From contig NZ_LR699554.1 in the NCBI RefSeq assembly GCF_902459535.1, positions 1,364,001 to 1,428,000 of the forward strand: a stretch of 64,000 nt of DNA, in the 5' to 3' direction. The notes beneath the pieces were generated by a model. That model ran no database searches. It was given only the letters and a program-made list of their open reading frames with translations, and had not been told where the DNA came from. Positions 25,353-35,406 of the stretch are shown here, piece by piece. Position 1 is the stretch's first letter, and each line of letters begins with the position of its first letter. The DNA is from Paraburkholderia dioscoreae (lineage in GTDB: Bacteria; Pseudomonadota; Gammaproteobacteria; Burkholderiales; Burkholderiaceae). A program made the position numbers and the translations under genes.

Positions 25353-25395
25353 TGCGTAGGTGGAAAGCAGTCCAACTTTAACGGGGAATCGCGAG

Positions 25396-26775
25396 ATGCG
25401 GGGGATACGGGGGTTCTTGGCGCGGCTTGTGGATATTGTTCTCATTGTGGGGGGCGCCATCGCGGCGTCGCATATCCGCTTTGAGGATCTGACGCAGATC
25501 CGGGGAGACGGCGCATTCATTACCTTTTCCGTCGCTTTCGCATTGGTGGCATTTCCGGCATTTGGCTTGTACGAGTCATGGCGTGGCCGGTCTCTGCTTC
25601 GACTAGCCGGGCAGGTTTCGATCGCGTGGCTGGTCGTGCAGGCGAGCGGTCTGGTGCTGATGTTCTCGCTGCATCGCACGGATTTTATTTCGCGGCTGTG
25701 GTTTGCCTATTGGACCGCGACAGCGGGCGGCGCGTTGATTACGTCGCGCTTATTGGTCCATGCGGTGCTGCGCAGCGTGCGCTATGCCGGCCTGAACTTG
25801 CGCAATGTGGCGGTGCTCGGCGTCGGGGTTCATTGCCGTGAAGTTGTAAACAAGCTCATGGCGGCGCCGGCCAGTGGGTTCCGCGCATCCGCGATATTTG
25901 ACACCCAGCCCGATGGCGGCGCCGCGCCGAACGGCGTGCCGCTGTTCGACGACTTTGGCGAGTTCGCCGAGCATATTCGGGGCAACGGCGTGCGGGAAAT
26001 CTGGCTGGCTTTACCCTTGTCGGAAGCGTCGACCACGCTGCACTTCGTCGATGAGTTCCGTAACGATCTTGTGAACATCCGCTTCATTCCCGACGTGCGC
26101 AGCATGGCGCTATTCGAATGCAGCGTGATCGACCTGATCGGCGCACCGGCAATCAGTCTCGTCGCATCGCCTTTGCCGGCACGCGCAATTCTGCAGAAAG
26201 AAATTTTCGATCGCGTATTTGCCGCGCTCGCCTTGATTGCGTTGCTGCCATTGCTGGTGATGATTGCGGTAATGGTGAAGTGTTCTTCACGCGGCCCGGT
26301 ATTTTTTACGCAATACCGGAAAGGCGCCGATGGCCGGGTATTCAAGATCTATAAGTTCCGCACCATGCGTCCGCACGCCGAAAAAACCGGCGTGGTTACT
26401 CAAGCTACCAAAGGTGACCCAAGAATTACGCGTGTGGGCGCGTTGTTACGGCGAACCAGTCTCGACGAACTACCGCAGTTTTTTAATGTGCTGCGCGGTG
26501 AAATGTCGGTAGTCGGTCCTCGCCCGCATGCAATCGAGCACGATGAGTTTTATCAGAAAGTCATCAATGGCTACATCCATCGTTACCGGATCAAACCGGG
26601 CATTACCGGGTGGGCGCAGGTGAATGGATTTCGTGGCGAGACGGATCGGGTCGAGAAGATGCAGATGCGGGTGGAGCACGACCTTTACTACTTGCGTAAC
26701 TGGTCGTTTGCGTTGGACATGCGGATTGTCATGACCACTGTGGTCAAGGGACTAGTAAGTAGCAACGCGTACTAG
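25396..26775 (+). CDS. Undecaprenyl-phosphate glucose phosphotransferase, WcaJ/BceB-like
   Basis: A 459-residue polyprenyl glycosylphosphotransferase. Four N-terminal membrane helices (about 5-120) precede a Rossmann-like middle domain (NVAVLGVGVHCREVV). A further helix at about 270-290 leads into the catalytic domain with FKIYKFRTMRPHAE, RRTSLDELPQFFNVL and MSVVGPRPHA. It moves a sugar phosphate, probably glucose-1-phosphate from UDP-glucose, onto undecaprenyl phosphate and so starts the repeat unit. I prefer the ATG at 25396, which has GGGG upstream; a GTG at 25360 would add 12 residues but lacks a ribosome site. Confidence 0.92.
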   Translation: MRGIRGFLARLVDIVLIVGGAIAASHIRFEDLTQIRGDGAFITFSVAFALVAFPAFGLYESWRGRSLLRLAGQVSIAWLVVQASGLVLMFSLHRTDFISRLWFAYWTATAGGALITSRLLVHAVLRSVRYAGLNLRNVAVLGVGVHCREVVNKLMAAPASGFRASAIFDTQPDGGAAPNGVPLFDDFGEFAEHIRGNGVREIWLALPLSEASTTLHFVDEFRNDLVNIRFIPDVRSMALFECSVIDLIGAPAISLVASPLPARAILQKEIFDRVFAALALIALLPLLVMIAVMVKCSSRGPVFFTQYRKGADGRVFKIYKFRTMRPHAEKTGVVTQATKGDPRITRVGALLRRTSLDELPQFFNVLRGEMSVVGPRPHAIEHDEFYQKVINGYIHRYRIKPGITGWAQVNGFRGETDRVEKMQMRVEHDLYYLRNWSFALDMRIVMTTVVKGLVSSNAY

Positions 26776-26868
26776 TCACGCTGGCAAACCACGGAGTTTT
26801 CTGTTGTTCCAGGCAGAAAAGTCGATCGCGAAGCGAAGTAGAGTTAGACGAAATTTAAGGAATACCTG

Positions 26869-28038
26869 ATGGGATTTTTGGGGAAGTGGGGTGCAGACAG
26901 AGCGAGGTCTCATGTTCGTCGCTGTACTCGTGTGCTGGTGAGCCTCGCGGTGAGCGGCGTTCTGTCGGCTTGTTCCGTGGCGCCTGGCATGCGGATGGTA
27001 ACACCGGCAACCTTGCCGCTTGCCAGCGCAAGTTCAGATACGCCGCCAACCAACGTACAGATTCCGATCACCGATATCAACATTGCATTGACGGAAAAAA
27101 TGCGCGAGTCCGATCTGCAGGCGAACACGCAATTGTATGAATTGATGGGAAAGCCGGAGCCATACACACTAGGTGTAGGCGACGTGCTGCAGATCACGGT
27201 ATGGGACCACCCCGAGTTGACGGCGGCATTGGGCGCGCAAACGCAAACGAACAATCGTCCCTATGATCCCGCCCAGGGCTTCGTGGTCGACAACAACGGC
27301 AATATACAGGTGCCCTATGCGGGCAACGTGCATGTTGCCGGCTTGCGTGTCGACCAGAGTCAGCAGGCTGTGTACACAGCAATCAGCAAGGTGTTCGTGC
27401 GTCCGCAGGTGACGGTCAGAGTGGCTTCGTTCCGCGCCAAGCAGGCATATGTGGACGGCGAGGTGCGTACGCCGGGAGTGGTGCCGATTAACGATGTGCC
27501 GCTCACGCTATTCGAAGCGATCAACCGAGCCGGCGACTTTAGTACCACGGCCGATCAAAGCCGCATGATTCTCGTGCGCAACGGCGTGTCGTACCGGTTG
27601 AATCTATCGAGCATGTTATCGAGCGACCAGAACCCTTCAAAGATTCTCTTGAAGAACGGCGACTTGTTGCGAGTCGTTTCGCGTGACGACAACGGTGCGT
27701 ATGTGATGGGCGAGGTGAACAAGCCGATCACAGCGATTCCTATGAAGAGCGGCAAACTGACCTTGAGCGACGCGCTATCGCAAGCGGGCAGCATGAATAC
27801 CGCGAGTGCGGACGCGGCGCAACTCTATGTGATTCGCGGGTCATCCGGTTCGACACCGCAGATATTCCATCTCGATGCGCATTCGCCGGTTGCAATGGTA
27901 TTGGCCAATGAATTTGATCTACAGCCGAAAGACATTGTCTACGTGGATGGGAACGGACTGGTCCGCTTCAGCCGCGTGCTCAATCTGCTGCTGCCCGCGA
28001 TCAACGCTGGCCTGACCGGCGCGGTCGTGACGAAATGA
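26869..28038 (+). CDS. wza: Outer-membrane polysaccharide export lipoprotein Wza
   Basis: A 389-residue secretin-like lipoprotein. The signal peptide ends in a lipobox LSAC at about residue 35. The polysaccharide-export domain (YTLGVGDVLQITVWDHPEL at about 100) is followed by two SLBB domains (AYVDGEVRTPGVVPI; AYVMGEVNKPITAIP). It forms the outer-membrane export channel for the finished polymer and works with Wzc. AAGGAATACCTG is the ribosome site. Its stop overlaps the wzb start by four bases. Confidence 0.95.
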   Translation: MGFLGKWGADRARSHVRRCTRVLVSLAVSGVLSACSVAPGMRMVTPATLPLASASSDTPPTNVQIPITDINIALTEKMRESDLQANTQLYELMGKPEPYTLGVGDVLQITVWDHPELTAALGAQTQTNNRPYDPAQGFVVDNNGNIQVPYAGNVHVAGLRVDQSQQAVYTAISKVFVRPQVTVRVASFRAKQAYVDGEVRTPGVVPINDVPLTLFEAINRAGDFSTTADQSRMILVRNGVSYRLNLSSMLSSDQNPSKILLKNGDLLRVVSRDDNGAYVMGEVNKPITAIPMKSGKLTLSDALSQAGSMNTASADAAQLYVIRGSSGSTPQIFHLDAHSPVAMVLANEFDLQPKDIVYVDGNGLVRFSRVLNLLLPAINAGLTGAVVTK

Positions 28039-28475
28039 TCGACTGCATCCTTGTTGTGTGTGAAGGGAACGTCTGCCGGAGCCCGATGGCGCAAGGGCTG
28101 CTCGCCAGGCAATTCCCAGGCGTGCGCGTGATGTCCGCCGGCTTGGCCGCGCTCGTTGGCCGCAGCGCGGATCCGGTCGCCATCGAATTAATGGCGGAGC
28201 GCGACATCGATATTGGAAGCCATATTGCTGCGGACCTGAGCTTGTTCCACGTGCGCTCGGCTGACCTCGTTCTTTCGATGACGCAGGAGCAGCGCAAAGG
28301 AATCGAAACGAATTATCCGTTCGCGAAGGGAAAGGTCTATCGCCTTGGTGAGCGTGAAGGAATAGACGTATTAGACCCGTACCGCAAAGGACGCGCGGTT
28401 TTCGAAATAGCCGTGGCGCAAATCGAGCGTGGGGTGGCGCACTGGTCCGATGCAATGGTTCGATTGACTCACTAA
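28035..28475 (+). CDS. wzb: Low-molecular-weight protein-tyrosine phosphatase Wzb
   Basis: A 146-residue phosphatase. The active-site loop CEGNVCRSP carries nucleophile C9 and R15 (CX5R), and the general-acid Asp lies in DPYR near the C-terminus. It removes phosphate from the C-terminal Tyr cluster of the kinase encoded three bases downstream, cycling the Wza-Wzc export machine. Overlap with wza (ATGA) indicates translational coupling. Confidence 0.95.
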   Translation: MIDCILVVCEGNVCRSPMAQGLLARQFPGVRVMSAGLAALVGRSADPVAIELMAERDIDIGSHIAADLSLFHVRSADLVLSMTQEQRKGIETNYPFAKGKVYRLGEREGIDVLDPYRKGRAVFEIAVAQIERGVAHWSDAMVRLTH

Positions 28476-28478
28476 TTT

Positions 28479-30683
28479 ATGGCAACCGGAAAACAAAATC
28501 GATTCCTCGAATCGTCGAGTAGCGACGAGATAAATCTCTCCGCCTATCTTTCCGTCATCACAGAGGGCTGGAGGCTGATTGTTGCCGTAACGGCTGCCGT
28601 GCTAGTAATCGGTACGGTCTATGCGTTTGCCGCAAGGCCAGTGTATCGCGCTGACGCAATGATCCAGGTGGAAGACAGTGCTAATTCAACCAAAGATGCA
28701 TTAGGCGAGTTGGCTTCGATCTTCGATACCAAGCAGACCGCCGATGCCGAGATCGAGTTGATCCGATCGCGGCTCGTGGTTGGCCAAACCGTGAAATCGC
28801 TGCATCTCGATATCAGCGCTCAGCCGCATTATTTTCCGCTGATCGGCGCGGTGTTCGCGCGACACGCTGCGACTAACGAACTGGCAGTGCCCATGTTTGG
28901 TGTTACGCGCTTTGCATGGGGTGGAGAGAAGATCGAAGTATCGCTATTCAATGTGCCGCACGCCCGATACGACGTGAGGTACAAACTGATAGCGCGCGGC
29001 GAAAACAAATTCGACCTGGTCGATCCTGACGGCGACATTGTTCTTCACGGACATGTGGGCGATGTCGTGCATGGCGGCGAATCGGCCGATCAGATCGAGC
29101 TGCAGGTATCGCATCTTGAGGCGCGGCCAGGCACCGAGTTCTATGTCACTCGCACCTCTACCCTCCTCACGATCGACCAGTTGCAGAGCTCCCTCGTTAT
29201 CGCAGAGAAGACCAAGCAGTCCGGTGTGATCGGCGTTTCGCTCGACGGCGCGGACAGCAAGCGCACTGCCGAGATCATTAATACGATAGCCGCGGCCTAT
29301 GTTCAGCAGAATATCGACCGGAAGTCCGCCGAAGCGGAGCACACCCTCAGCTTTCTGGATCAGCAATTGCCGCAACTGCGCAAGCAGCTCGATCAGGCAG
29401 AGGATCGCTATAACGCCTTTCGCAACCAGAAGGGGACGGTCGATCTGACCGAGGAAAGCCGATTGCTGCTGCAACAGATTGTCGACAGTAAGACCAAGTT
29501 GGTCGATCTGCAGCAACAGCAGATTGAAATGGTGCAGCGTTTTACCGCAACGCACCCGGGGGTTGTGGCACTGAATGCGCAGATCGCGTCGCTCCAGGCG
29601 CAGCAGGATCAGTTGAACAGACGCGTTTCTACTTTGCCAGACACGGAGCAATCTGCTCTACGCCTGTTGCGCGACGTGCGTGTCAATACTGAGCTTTATA
29701 CAAATCTGCTGGACAGCGCCCAGCAGTTGAAGATCGTCAAGGCGGGCCAGGTCGGCAATGTTCGCGTGGTGGATTACGCGGTGGCCGGCGAGGTGCCAGT
29801 CAGGCCGAAACGGGCGCTCGTTATCGTGCTCGCAGCCGTACTGGGTCTCATCGCAGGGACGGCTGCGGCGTTTGTCAGGAACGCGTTGTTCGGCGGTGTG
29901 GAAAACAGCGATGAAATCGAACACGCGCTGGGCTTGCCGGTCTACGCGGCCGTGCCGCACAGCGATACGCAGATGCGTTTGTATCAAACCATGCGACGTG
30001 GCCGCCCGGGTCATCACGTACTTGCTTCGCTCGCCTCGGAGGATGTTGCGATTGAGGGAATCCGGAGTCTCCGTACTGCGCTGCAGTTCGGCCTGCTAGA
30101 CGCTGCCAATAACGTCATTGTGGTTGCCGGCCCGCGCCCGGGGGTTGGGAAATCCTTTATGTCGGTGAATCTTGCCGTGGTGCTCGCCAGCGGTGGCAAG
30201 CGTGTGCTGGTGATCGACGGCGATATGCGACGTGGCGACCTGCATACCTATTTCGGCGTGGCCAGAGAACCGGGGCTTTCAGACGTCATCGCCGGACTGG
30301 ATATTAGCAGTGCGGTCCTGCACGAAGTGTTACCGAATCTGGATGTTCTGCCGAAGGGGCTACTACCGCCAAATCCCGCCGAACTGCTAATGAGTGATCG
30401 CTTTAAAGCGATGCTCGAACACGTTTCGAGTCTCTACGACATCGTTATTGTGGACACGCCGCCGCTGCTGGCGGTAACCGATGCGGCGCTGATCGCCAAG
30501 AACGCCGGTACGACCTTGCTGGTGGTTCGTCACGGGCGCCACCCCTTGGCGGAGATTGTTGAATGCGTCAACCGGCTGCGCAATGCCGGCGTCGAGCTGA
30601 AGGGGGTGTTGTTTACCGATGTGCCGCAGAGACGTCTTGGCTATGGCACGTATTACTACGGTTATGAAAGCAGCACGGATTAG
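28479..30683 (+). CDS. wzc: Polysaccharide co-polymerase / bacterial tyrosine kinase Wzc
   Basis: A 734-residue inner-membrane protein. TM1 lies at about 32-52, followed by the Wzz domain and a long periplasmic coiled-coil region (about 285-400), with TM2 at about 445-465. The cytoplasmic kinase has Walker A GPRPGVGKSF near 551, Walker A' VLVIDGDMRRGD and Walker B IVIVDTPPLL. The C-terminus has five Tyr in GYGTYYYGYESS, the autophosphorylation cluster. It controls chain length and export with Wza, Wzb and the polymerase. Equivalent to BceF of cepacian loci. Confidence 0.95.
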   Translation: MATGKQNRFLESSSSDEINLSAYLSVITEGWRLIVAVTAAVLVIGTVYAFAARPVYRADAMIQVEDSANSTKDALGELASIFDTKQTADAEIELIRSRLVVGQTVKSLHLDISAQPHYFPLIGAVFARHAATNELAVPMFGVTRFAWGGEKIEVSLFNVPHARYDVRYKLIARGENKFDLVDPDGDIVLHGHVGDVVHGGESADQIELQVSHLEARPGTEFYVTRTSTLLTIDQLQSSLVIAEKTKQSGVIGVSLDGADSKRTAEIINTIAAAYVQQNIDRKSAEAEHTLSFLDQQLPQLRKQLDQAEDRYNAFRNQKGTVDLTEESRLLLQQIVDSKTKLVDLQQQQIEMVQRFTATHPGVVALNAQIASLQAQQDQLNRRVSTLPDTEQSALRLLRDVRVNTELYTNLLDSAQQLKIVKAGQVGNVRVVDYAVAGEVPVRPKRALVIVLAAVLGLIAGTAAAFVRNALFGGVENSDEIEHALGLPVYAAVPHSDTQMRLYQTMRRGRPGHHVLASLASEDVAIEGIRSLRTALQFGLLDAANNVIVVAGPRPGVGKSFMSVNLAVVLASGGKRVLVIDGDMRRGDLHTYFGVAREPGLSDVIAGLDISSAVLHEVLPNLDVLPKGLLPPNPAELLMSDRFKAMLEHVSSLYDIVIVDTPPLLAVTDAALIAKNAGTTLLVVRHGRHPLAEIVECVNRLRNAGVELKGVLFTDVPQRRLGYGTYYYGYESSTD

Positions 30684-30749
30684 CCGTCGCAAAACCGAAG
30701 CAAGGCGCGAGAGCGGCTCCGGTAGATCGATTACGAGGAGTATCACACC

Positions 30750-31868
30750 ATGAGTCATAAAGTTGCGTTGATTACGGGCATTACAGGTCAGGACGGTTCA
30801 TACCTCGCCGAGTTGCTGTTGAATAAGGGTTATGAAGTTCACGGCATTAAACGCCGTTCATCGTTGTTCAACACGGAGCGGATTGATCACCTGTACCAGG
30901 ATCCGCATGCGTCCGATCGCCGCTTCATTCTGCATCATGGGGATCTGACCGATTCGACTAGTCTGGTGCGGATCATTCAAAGTGCGCAGCCTGATGAGAT
31001 TTATAACCTTGGTGCGCAGAGCCACGTTGCGGTTTCGTTCGAGGAGCCAGAGTACACGGCGAATGCCGACGGCATTGGCGCATTGCGCATTCTTGAAGCA
31101 ATCAGGATTCTCGGGCTTGAAAAGAAGGCGCGCTTCTATCAGGCTTCGACATCCGAACTCTACGGGCTGGTGCAGGAAATCCCGCAAAAGGAAACCACGC
31201 CGTTCTATCCGAGAAGCCCCTACGCAGTGGCCAAGCTGTACGCCTACTGGATGACGGTCAACTATCGTGAAGCTTACGGCATCTATGCCTGCAACGGCAT
31301 TCTGTTCAATCACGAGTCGCCGGTGCGCGGCGAAACGTTCGTGACGCGCAAGATCACGCGGGCGATTTCGCGCATTGCAACGGGCCTGCAGGAGTGTCTG
31401 TACCTCGGCAACATGTCCGCGCTACGCGACTGGGGGCATGCGCGCGATTACGTCGAAATGCAATGGATGATGCTGCAACAGGAGCAGCCCGAAGACTTCG
31501 TGATTGCTACGGGGGTGCAATATAGCGTGCGTCAGTTCGTCGAGCAGGCTGCTGCCGAACTGGGCATCCATCTGCGCTTTGAAGGTACGGGCGTCGACGA
31601 GGTGGGTATTGTCGAGCGCATGGAGGGCAATGAGGCGAAAGTGTCGCGCGGTGATGTGATTGTGCGTGTCGATCCGCGTTATTTCCGTCCGGCCGAAGTG
31701 GAAACGTTGCTGGGCGATCCCACCAAGGCACACGAAAAGTTGGGTTGGAAGCCGACTACGTCGTTCGAATCGCTGGTGAAGGAAATGGTGCGTTCCGACT
31801 ACCAGGTTGCGAAGCGGGATGCGTTGGTCACTCTCGCGGGTTTCAAAACGTTTGAGTATAACGAGTAA
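30750..31868 (+). CDS. gmd: GDP-mannose 4,6-dehydratase
   Basis: A 372-residue extended short-chain dehydrogenase. The NADP-binding motif is GITGQDGSYLAELLL. The catalytic region has TSELYG and YAVAK (Tyr-x3-Lys). It converts GDP-mannose from ManC to GDP-4-dehydro-6-deoxymannose, the precursor of GDP-fucose. GAGGAG precedes the ATG at 30750. It is followed after five bases by the fucose synthase gene. Confidence 0.96.
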   Translation: MSHKVALITGITGQDGSYLAELLLNKGYEVHGIKRRSSLFNTERIDHLYQDPHASDRRFILHHGDLTDSTSLVRIIQSAQPDEIYNLGAQSHVAVSFEEPEYTANADGIGALRILEAIRILGLEKKARFYQASTSELYGLVQEIPQKETTPFYPRSPYAVAKLYAYWMTVNYREAYGIYACNGILFNHESPVRGETFVTRKITRAISRIATGLQECLYLGNMSALRDWGHARDYVEMQWMMLQQEQPEDFVIATGVQYSVRQFVEQAAAELGIHLRFEGTGVDEVGIVERMEGNEAKVSRGDVIVRVDPRYFRPAEVETLLGDPTKAHEKLGWKPTTSFESLVKEMVRSDYQVAKRDALVTLAGFKTFEYNE

Positions 31869-31873
31869 ACACC

Positions 31874-32824
31874 ATGGATAAGAGCGCTCGAATCTTCGTC
31901 GCCGGCCACCGCGGAATGGCCGGCTCGGCACTGCTGCGCAATCTCGCTTCACGCGGCTACGGCAATGTGGTGACGCGCAACCGCGCTGATCTCGACTTGA
32001 CCGACCAGGCGGGCGTTGAGCAATTCTTCCGCGAGGAGGCGATCGATGTGGTCATACTCGCTGCCGCGAAAGTGGGCGGGATCCTGGCTAACGATACGTA
32101 TCCCGCGGACTTCCTGTATCTGAATCTGATCATCCAAGCCAACGTGATTCATTCGGCGTTTCGAGCGGGCGTTCAGCGGCTGTTGTTTCTCGGCTCTTCC
32201 TGTATTTATCCGCGTGAAGCCGGGCAACCCATCAAGGAAGAATACCTGCTGGATGGTCCGTTGGAACGCACTAATGAACCTTACGCAATTGCAAAGATTG
32301 CGGGTATCAAGCTTTGCGAGGCGTTCAACAGGCAGTTCGGCACACGGTACATCTCGCTGATGCCAACGAATCTCTATGGACCGAACGACAACTACGACCT
32401 GAAAACGAGCCACGTGCTGCCGGCGCTGCTGCGTAAGGCCCATGAAGCGAAAGTGAACGGTGCGAGCAATCTCGCGGTATGGGGAACCGGTCGCGCACGC
32501 CGGGAGTTTCTGCACGTTGACGATATGGCCGATGCAGCGGTATTCATGCTAGAGCGTGGAATCGAGGGCGGTTGGTACAACGTAGGCTGTGGCACGGATG
32601 TCACGATTGAGGAACTCGCCCGTGCGGCGATGCACGCGGTTGGCTTTGACGGCGGCATCGAGTTCGACATAAGCAAGCCTGACGGTACGCCGCAAAAGCT
32701 ACTTGACGTGAGCAAGCTGGCCGAGCTTGGCTGGTGCGCAAAGATCGGTTTGCAGGAAGGACTTGCCGCGACATACGAAGACTTCTTGCTATGTCACGAA
32801 ACGCAAGTTCTGGAACGGGCCTAG
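31874..32824 (+). CDS. fcl: GDP-L-fucose synthase
   Basis: A 316-residue epimerase/reductase. The nucleotide-binding loop is GHRGMAGSALLRNL, with FLGSSCIYPR and YAIAKIAGIKLCEAF (catalytic Tyr and Lys) and later DDMADA. It completes GDP-L-fucose from the Gmd product in two steps. Together with gmd this predicts a fucose-containing polysaccharide. Confidence 0.95.
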   Translation: MDKSARIFVAGHRGMAGSALLRNLASRGYGNVVTRNRADLDLTDQAGVEQFFREEAIDVVILAAAKVGGILANDTYPADFLYLNLIIQANVIHSAFRAGVQRLLFLGSSCIYPREAGQPIKEEYLLDGPLERTNEPYAIAKIAGIKLCEAFNRQFGTRYISLMPTNLYGPNDNYDLKTSHVLPALLRKAHEAKVNGASNLAVWGTGRARREFLHVDDMADAAVFMLERGIEGGWYNVGCGTDVTIEELARAAMHAVGFDGGIEFDISKPDGTPQKLLDVSKLAELGWCAKIGLQEGLAATYEDFLLCHETQVLERA

Positions 32825-32840
32825 GCGTGTCCGCTACTCA

Positions 32841-34244
32841 ATGAAACTGATGCGATTCGATGAAAGCAGCGTGACGTGGGTCTTTGCGCAGCAGGGTGTG
32901 TCGCGCCTGCTGGTGGCGTTCAAGTTCTTCCTGCTGGCGCGCTTGCTGGGACCCCATTCGATCGGCCTGATCGCAGCGTGCCTGATGGCCTTGTCGATAG
33001 CTGAGTCGTTGACCGAGATGGGAATGAGCCATGCGTTGATCCAGCGGCGGGAGCTACTGGATCAACGCGGCCTTGACGCACTGTGGACGGCAACCGCACT
33101 GCGAGGCTTTTTTCTGAGCGTTGTGCTGTTTGCTTCATCCGGTCTGATTGGACGGTTGATGAATATCCCGGAGGGCACCACCGTTTTGCAGATGGTCGCA
33201 CTGGTGCCATTCGCCAGGTGCATAGCCAGCGTGCGTGTCGTCATCGCGCAGCGGGACCGGCGGTTCCGTACGGTCGCTTTGTTGACGAGTAGCTTTGTGA
33301 TGGCCGATTTCGTTATGTCCGCCGTCGCCGCGCTGGCTTATCGCGAGGTGGTGTGGGTTCTCGCGGCCTTGCCGTTATCGGAGTTTCTGAAGGCTATCGC
33401 CTCACACATTGTGTTCAAGTCCAGACCTCGATTGAATTTTGACGCCAAGCCGCTGGGCGAGGTGATGGAATTCGGCCGCTGGGTTTGGGCGAGCAGCTTG
33501 CTCACCATCATTGTGAATCAGTTGGACCGGATTATTACGGTCAAGACATTTGGCGTACAGGTTCTGGGGTTGTACCAGACAGCAAGCCGTCTCGCACAAT
33601 TTGGTGTGGCTGATTTCGGCATCGCGATGAGTCAGTACCTTTTCCCGAACTTTTCCGAGTTAGCGCGTCAGGACAAAAGCCGCGCGGCGCACTACGCATT
33701 GGCACTGTTTAGTCAGTTGGGAACGATCGCGCTCGTGGTCGCAACATTTCTCTGCGTGGCCGCGCGCGACATTATCCATCTGACTCTGGGGGGGCAATGG
33801 AGCGGCGCGGTCCCGTTTTTCCGTATTTTTGTTTATCTGATGGCGGCCGGTGTTCTGGTCGGCTTGCTGACTTCCTATTTGCGCGGTACAGGAAGGCCGA
33901 GCCGGGTCACTCGCGGAACGCTCGTGCAGTTGGTGTGCCTGTTGGTTTCGTCGGCGATTCTGGTGCCTTGGCTCGGGGCAATTGGTGTTGCATTTGCCGC
34001 GACGATCTCGGTTTTCGCCTGCACCGCGTTGATGCTCTGGGACGTTCTTGCGGATGACCGAGACCAGATCCGGGAGCTATTGCCGCTCGTTACGGAGGGG
34101 ATGCCGGTGGCTGTCCTGATCGTGGTTCTGGACCGGGTGCTCGCGACGCTTCCGTATCATGCGGTGGGACTTGCGCTCGTTTGCGCGATTGCATTGGTGC
34201 TGCCATTTCAGCGGCTGCGTGCTGGAATTTTACTGTCCGTCTAG
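32841..34244 (+). CDS. wzx: Lipid-linked oligosaccharide flippase, Wzx-like (PST/MOP family)
   Basis: A 467-residue protein with about twelve hydrophobic helices and no extramembrane domain. Segments such as FGRWVWASSLLTIIVNQLDRI and LGLYQTASRLAQF are typical of polysaccharide-synthesis flippases. It should flip undecaprenyl-linked repeat units to the periplasmic face. I chose the ATG at 32841, 16 bases after fcl; the open frame back to 32727 overlaps fcl. Confidence 0.88.
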   Translation: MKLMRFDESSVTWVFAQQGVSRLLVAFKFFLLARLLGPHSIGLIAACLMALSIAESLTEMGMSHALIQRRELLDQRGLDALWTATALRGFFLSVVLFASSGLIGRLMNIPEGTTVLQMVALVPFARCIASVRVVIAQRDRRFRTVALLTSSFVMADFVMSAVAALAYREVVWVLAALPLSEFLKAIASHIVFKSRPRLNFDAKPLGEVMEFGRWVWASSLLTIIVNQLDRIITVKTFGVQVLGLYQTASRLAQFGVADFGIAMSQYLFPNFSELARQDKSRAAHYALALFSQLGTIALVVATFLCVAARDIIHLTLGGQWSGAVPFFRIFVYLMAAGVLVGLLTSYLRGTGRPSRVTRGTLVQLVCLLVSSAILVPWLGAIGVAFAATISVFACTALMLWDVLADDRDQIRELLPLVTEGMPVAVLIVVLDRVLATLPYHAVGLALVCAIALVLPFQRLRAGILLSV

Positions 34245-34256
34245 AGAGAGATTGTT

Positions 34257-35405
34257 ATGCGCATCATGCACGTGGTGTTGACGCCGCGGCATTCCGGAGC
34301 CGAAATGCTTGCTGCTACGTTGGCGGAAGTACACACGGCCGCGAAAGTCGGTGCAACCGGCGTCATCGGGATCAACCCGTGCGAGGAGCCCTTTGAGCAG
34401 GTCTGGTCCAAACTGGAAGCAGTGGGCGTCTGGTGCGCAGCACCTGAACGATTGCTCGGGCGTGTGGGACGGCTTCGCTTCATTCGCGCTGCACTACGCG
34501 ATTTTTGTCCTGACGTCGTTGTCGCGCACTCGGTTATCCCGGCGGCATACGCTCGCCTTGCGACGAAACTGACCGCGTCGGCCATTCCGGTCATCACTGT
34601 CATGCACGCAGCTACCAATGACGACTACGCGGGCGGTCTTCTCCGACTGAGTGAACGCATTCTTAAGCAGGATGCCGCGGCCGTGGTCACCGTCACCGAG
34701 ACCGCTGCATACAATTATCGCTTGCGATGTGGTTCGCCGAGCCGGTTGTTGACAATCCCGAACGGCACGCAGCTCGATCGTTTCGCTTTCGATGCCGAGA
34801 CGAGGCGACGGTTGCGGGCCGAATTCAAGGTCGACGACAATGTGTCCGTGGTGCTTCAGGTGGGGCGTCTGTCGTCGGTGAAGAACCAGGCCGCTAGCAT
34901 ACTGGCGTTGAAGGATATGCTTCACGCTGGTCGGACAGCCGAACTATGGCTGGCTGGATTGACCGAAGATCCCGCTTACGGCGACATGCTGAAACGATGG
35001 GTAGAGCAACACCATTTGACGGACAAGGTGCGGTTTCTGGGCAGCCGCGCGGACGTTCCAGCGTTGCTTTGCGCAGCGGATGTGTACGTCATGCCTTCCG
35101 AGCGCGAGGCCCACAGTGTCGCGATGATCGAGGCGCTCGCGAGCGGCGTGCCCATTGTCGCGTCGACCCTTCCCGTATTTGAGTTTGCTGCACGTTTCTC
35201 CGGCGTCGTGACAGTCGATCCGGCAAATCACAAAGATTATGCGGCGTCAATCACCTCGTTGCTCACGCAAGCGCGGAATCGCCACTCGCGTGATTTGAGT
35301 GCCTATTCGATTGTGCATGTGGCTCAACGTTATGCCACGTTATTTGGTGAGGTCATATTGCGTCCGCGATTGAGCGCCGGCCCGGCTCGGCCCGGGAGGG
35401 TGTGA
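34257..35405 (+). CDS. Glycosyltransferase family 4 protein
   Basis: A 382-residue GT-B enzyme. The N-terminal half has MRIMHVVLTPRHSGAEML. The C-terminal GT4 domain has VVLQVGRLSSVKNQ near residue 200 and the nucleotide-sugar-binding EX7E region PSEREAHSVAMIEALASG near 282. It retains anomeric configuration and adds one sugar of the repeat unit at the cytoplasmic face. The donor cannot be read from the sequence. AGAGAG lies before the ATG, and the next gene starts one base after its stop. Confidence 0.88.
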   Translation: MRIMHVVLTPRHSGAEMLAATLAEVHTAAKVGATGVIGINPCEEPFEQVWSKLEAVGVWCAAPERLLGRVGRLRFIRAALRDFCPDVVVAHSVIPAAYARLATKLTASAIPVITVMHAATNDDYAGGLLRLSERILKQDAAAVVTVTETAAYNYRLRCGSPSRLLTIPNGTQLDRFAFDAETRRRLRAEFKVDDNVSVVLQVGRLSSVKNQAASILALKDMLHAGRTAELWLAGLTEDPAYGDMLKRWVEQHHLTDKVRFLGSRADVPALLCAADVYVMPSEREAHSVAMIEALASGVPIVASTLPVFEFAARFSGVVTVDPANHKDYAASITSLLTQARNRHSRDLSAYSIVHVAQRYATLFGEVILRPRLSAGPARPGRV

Positions 35406-35406
35406 C

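Noticed and set aside
28035..28475. Arsenate reductase as an alternative call for the small phosphatase
   Set aside because: The CX5R loop and DPYR motif fit both folds, but location between wza and wzc decides for Wzb.
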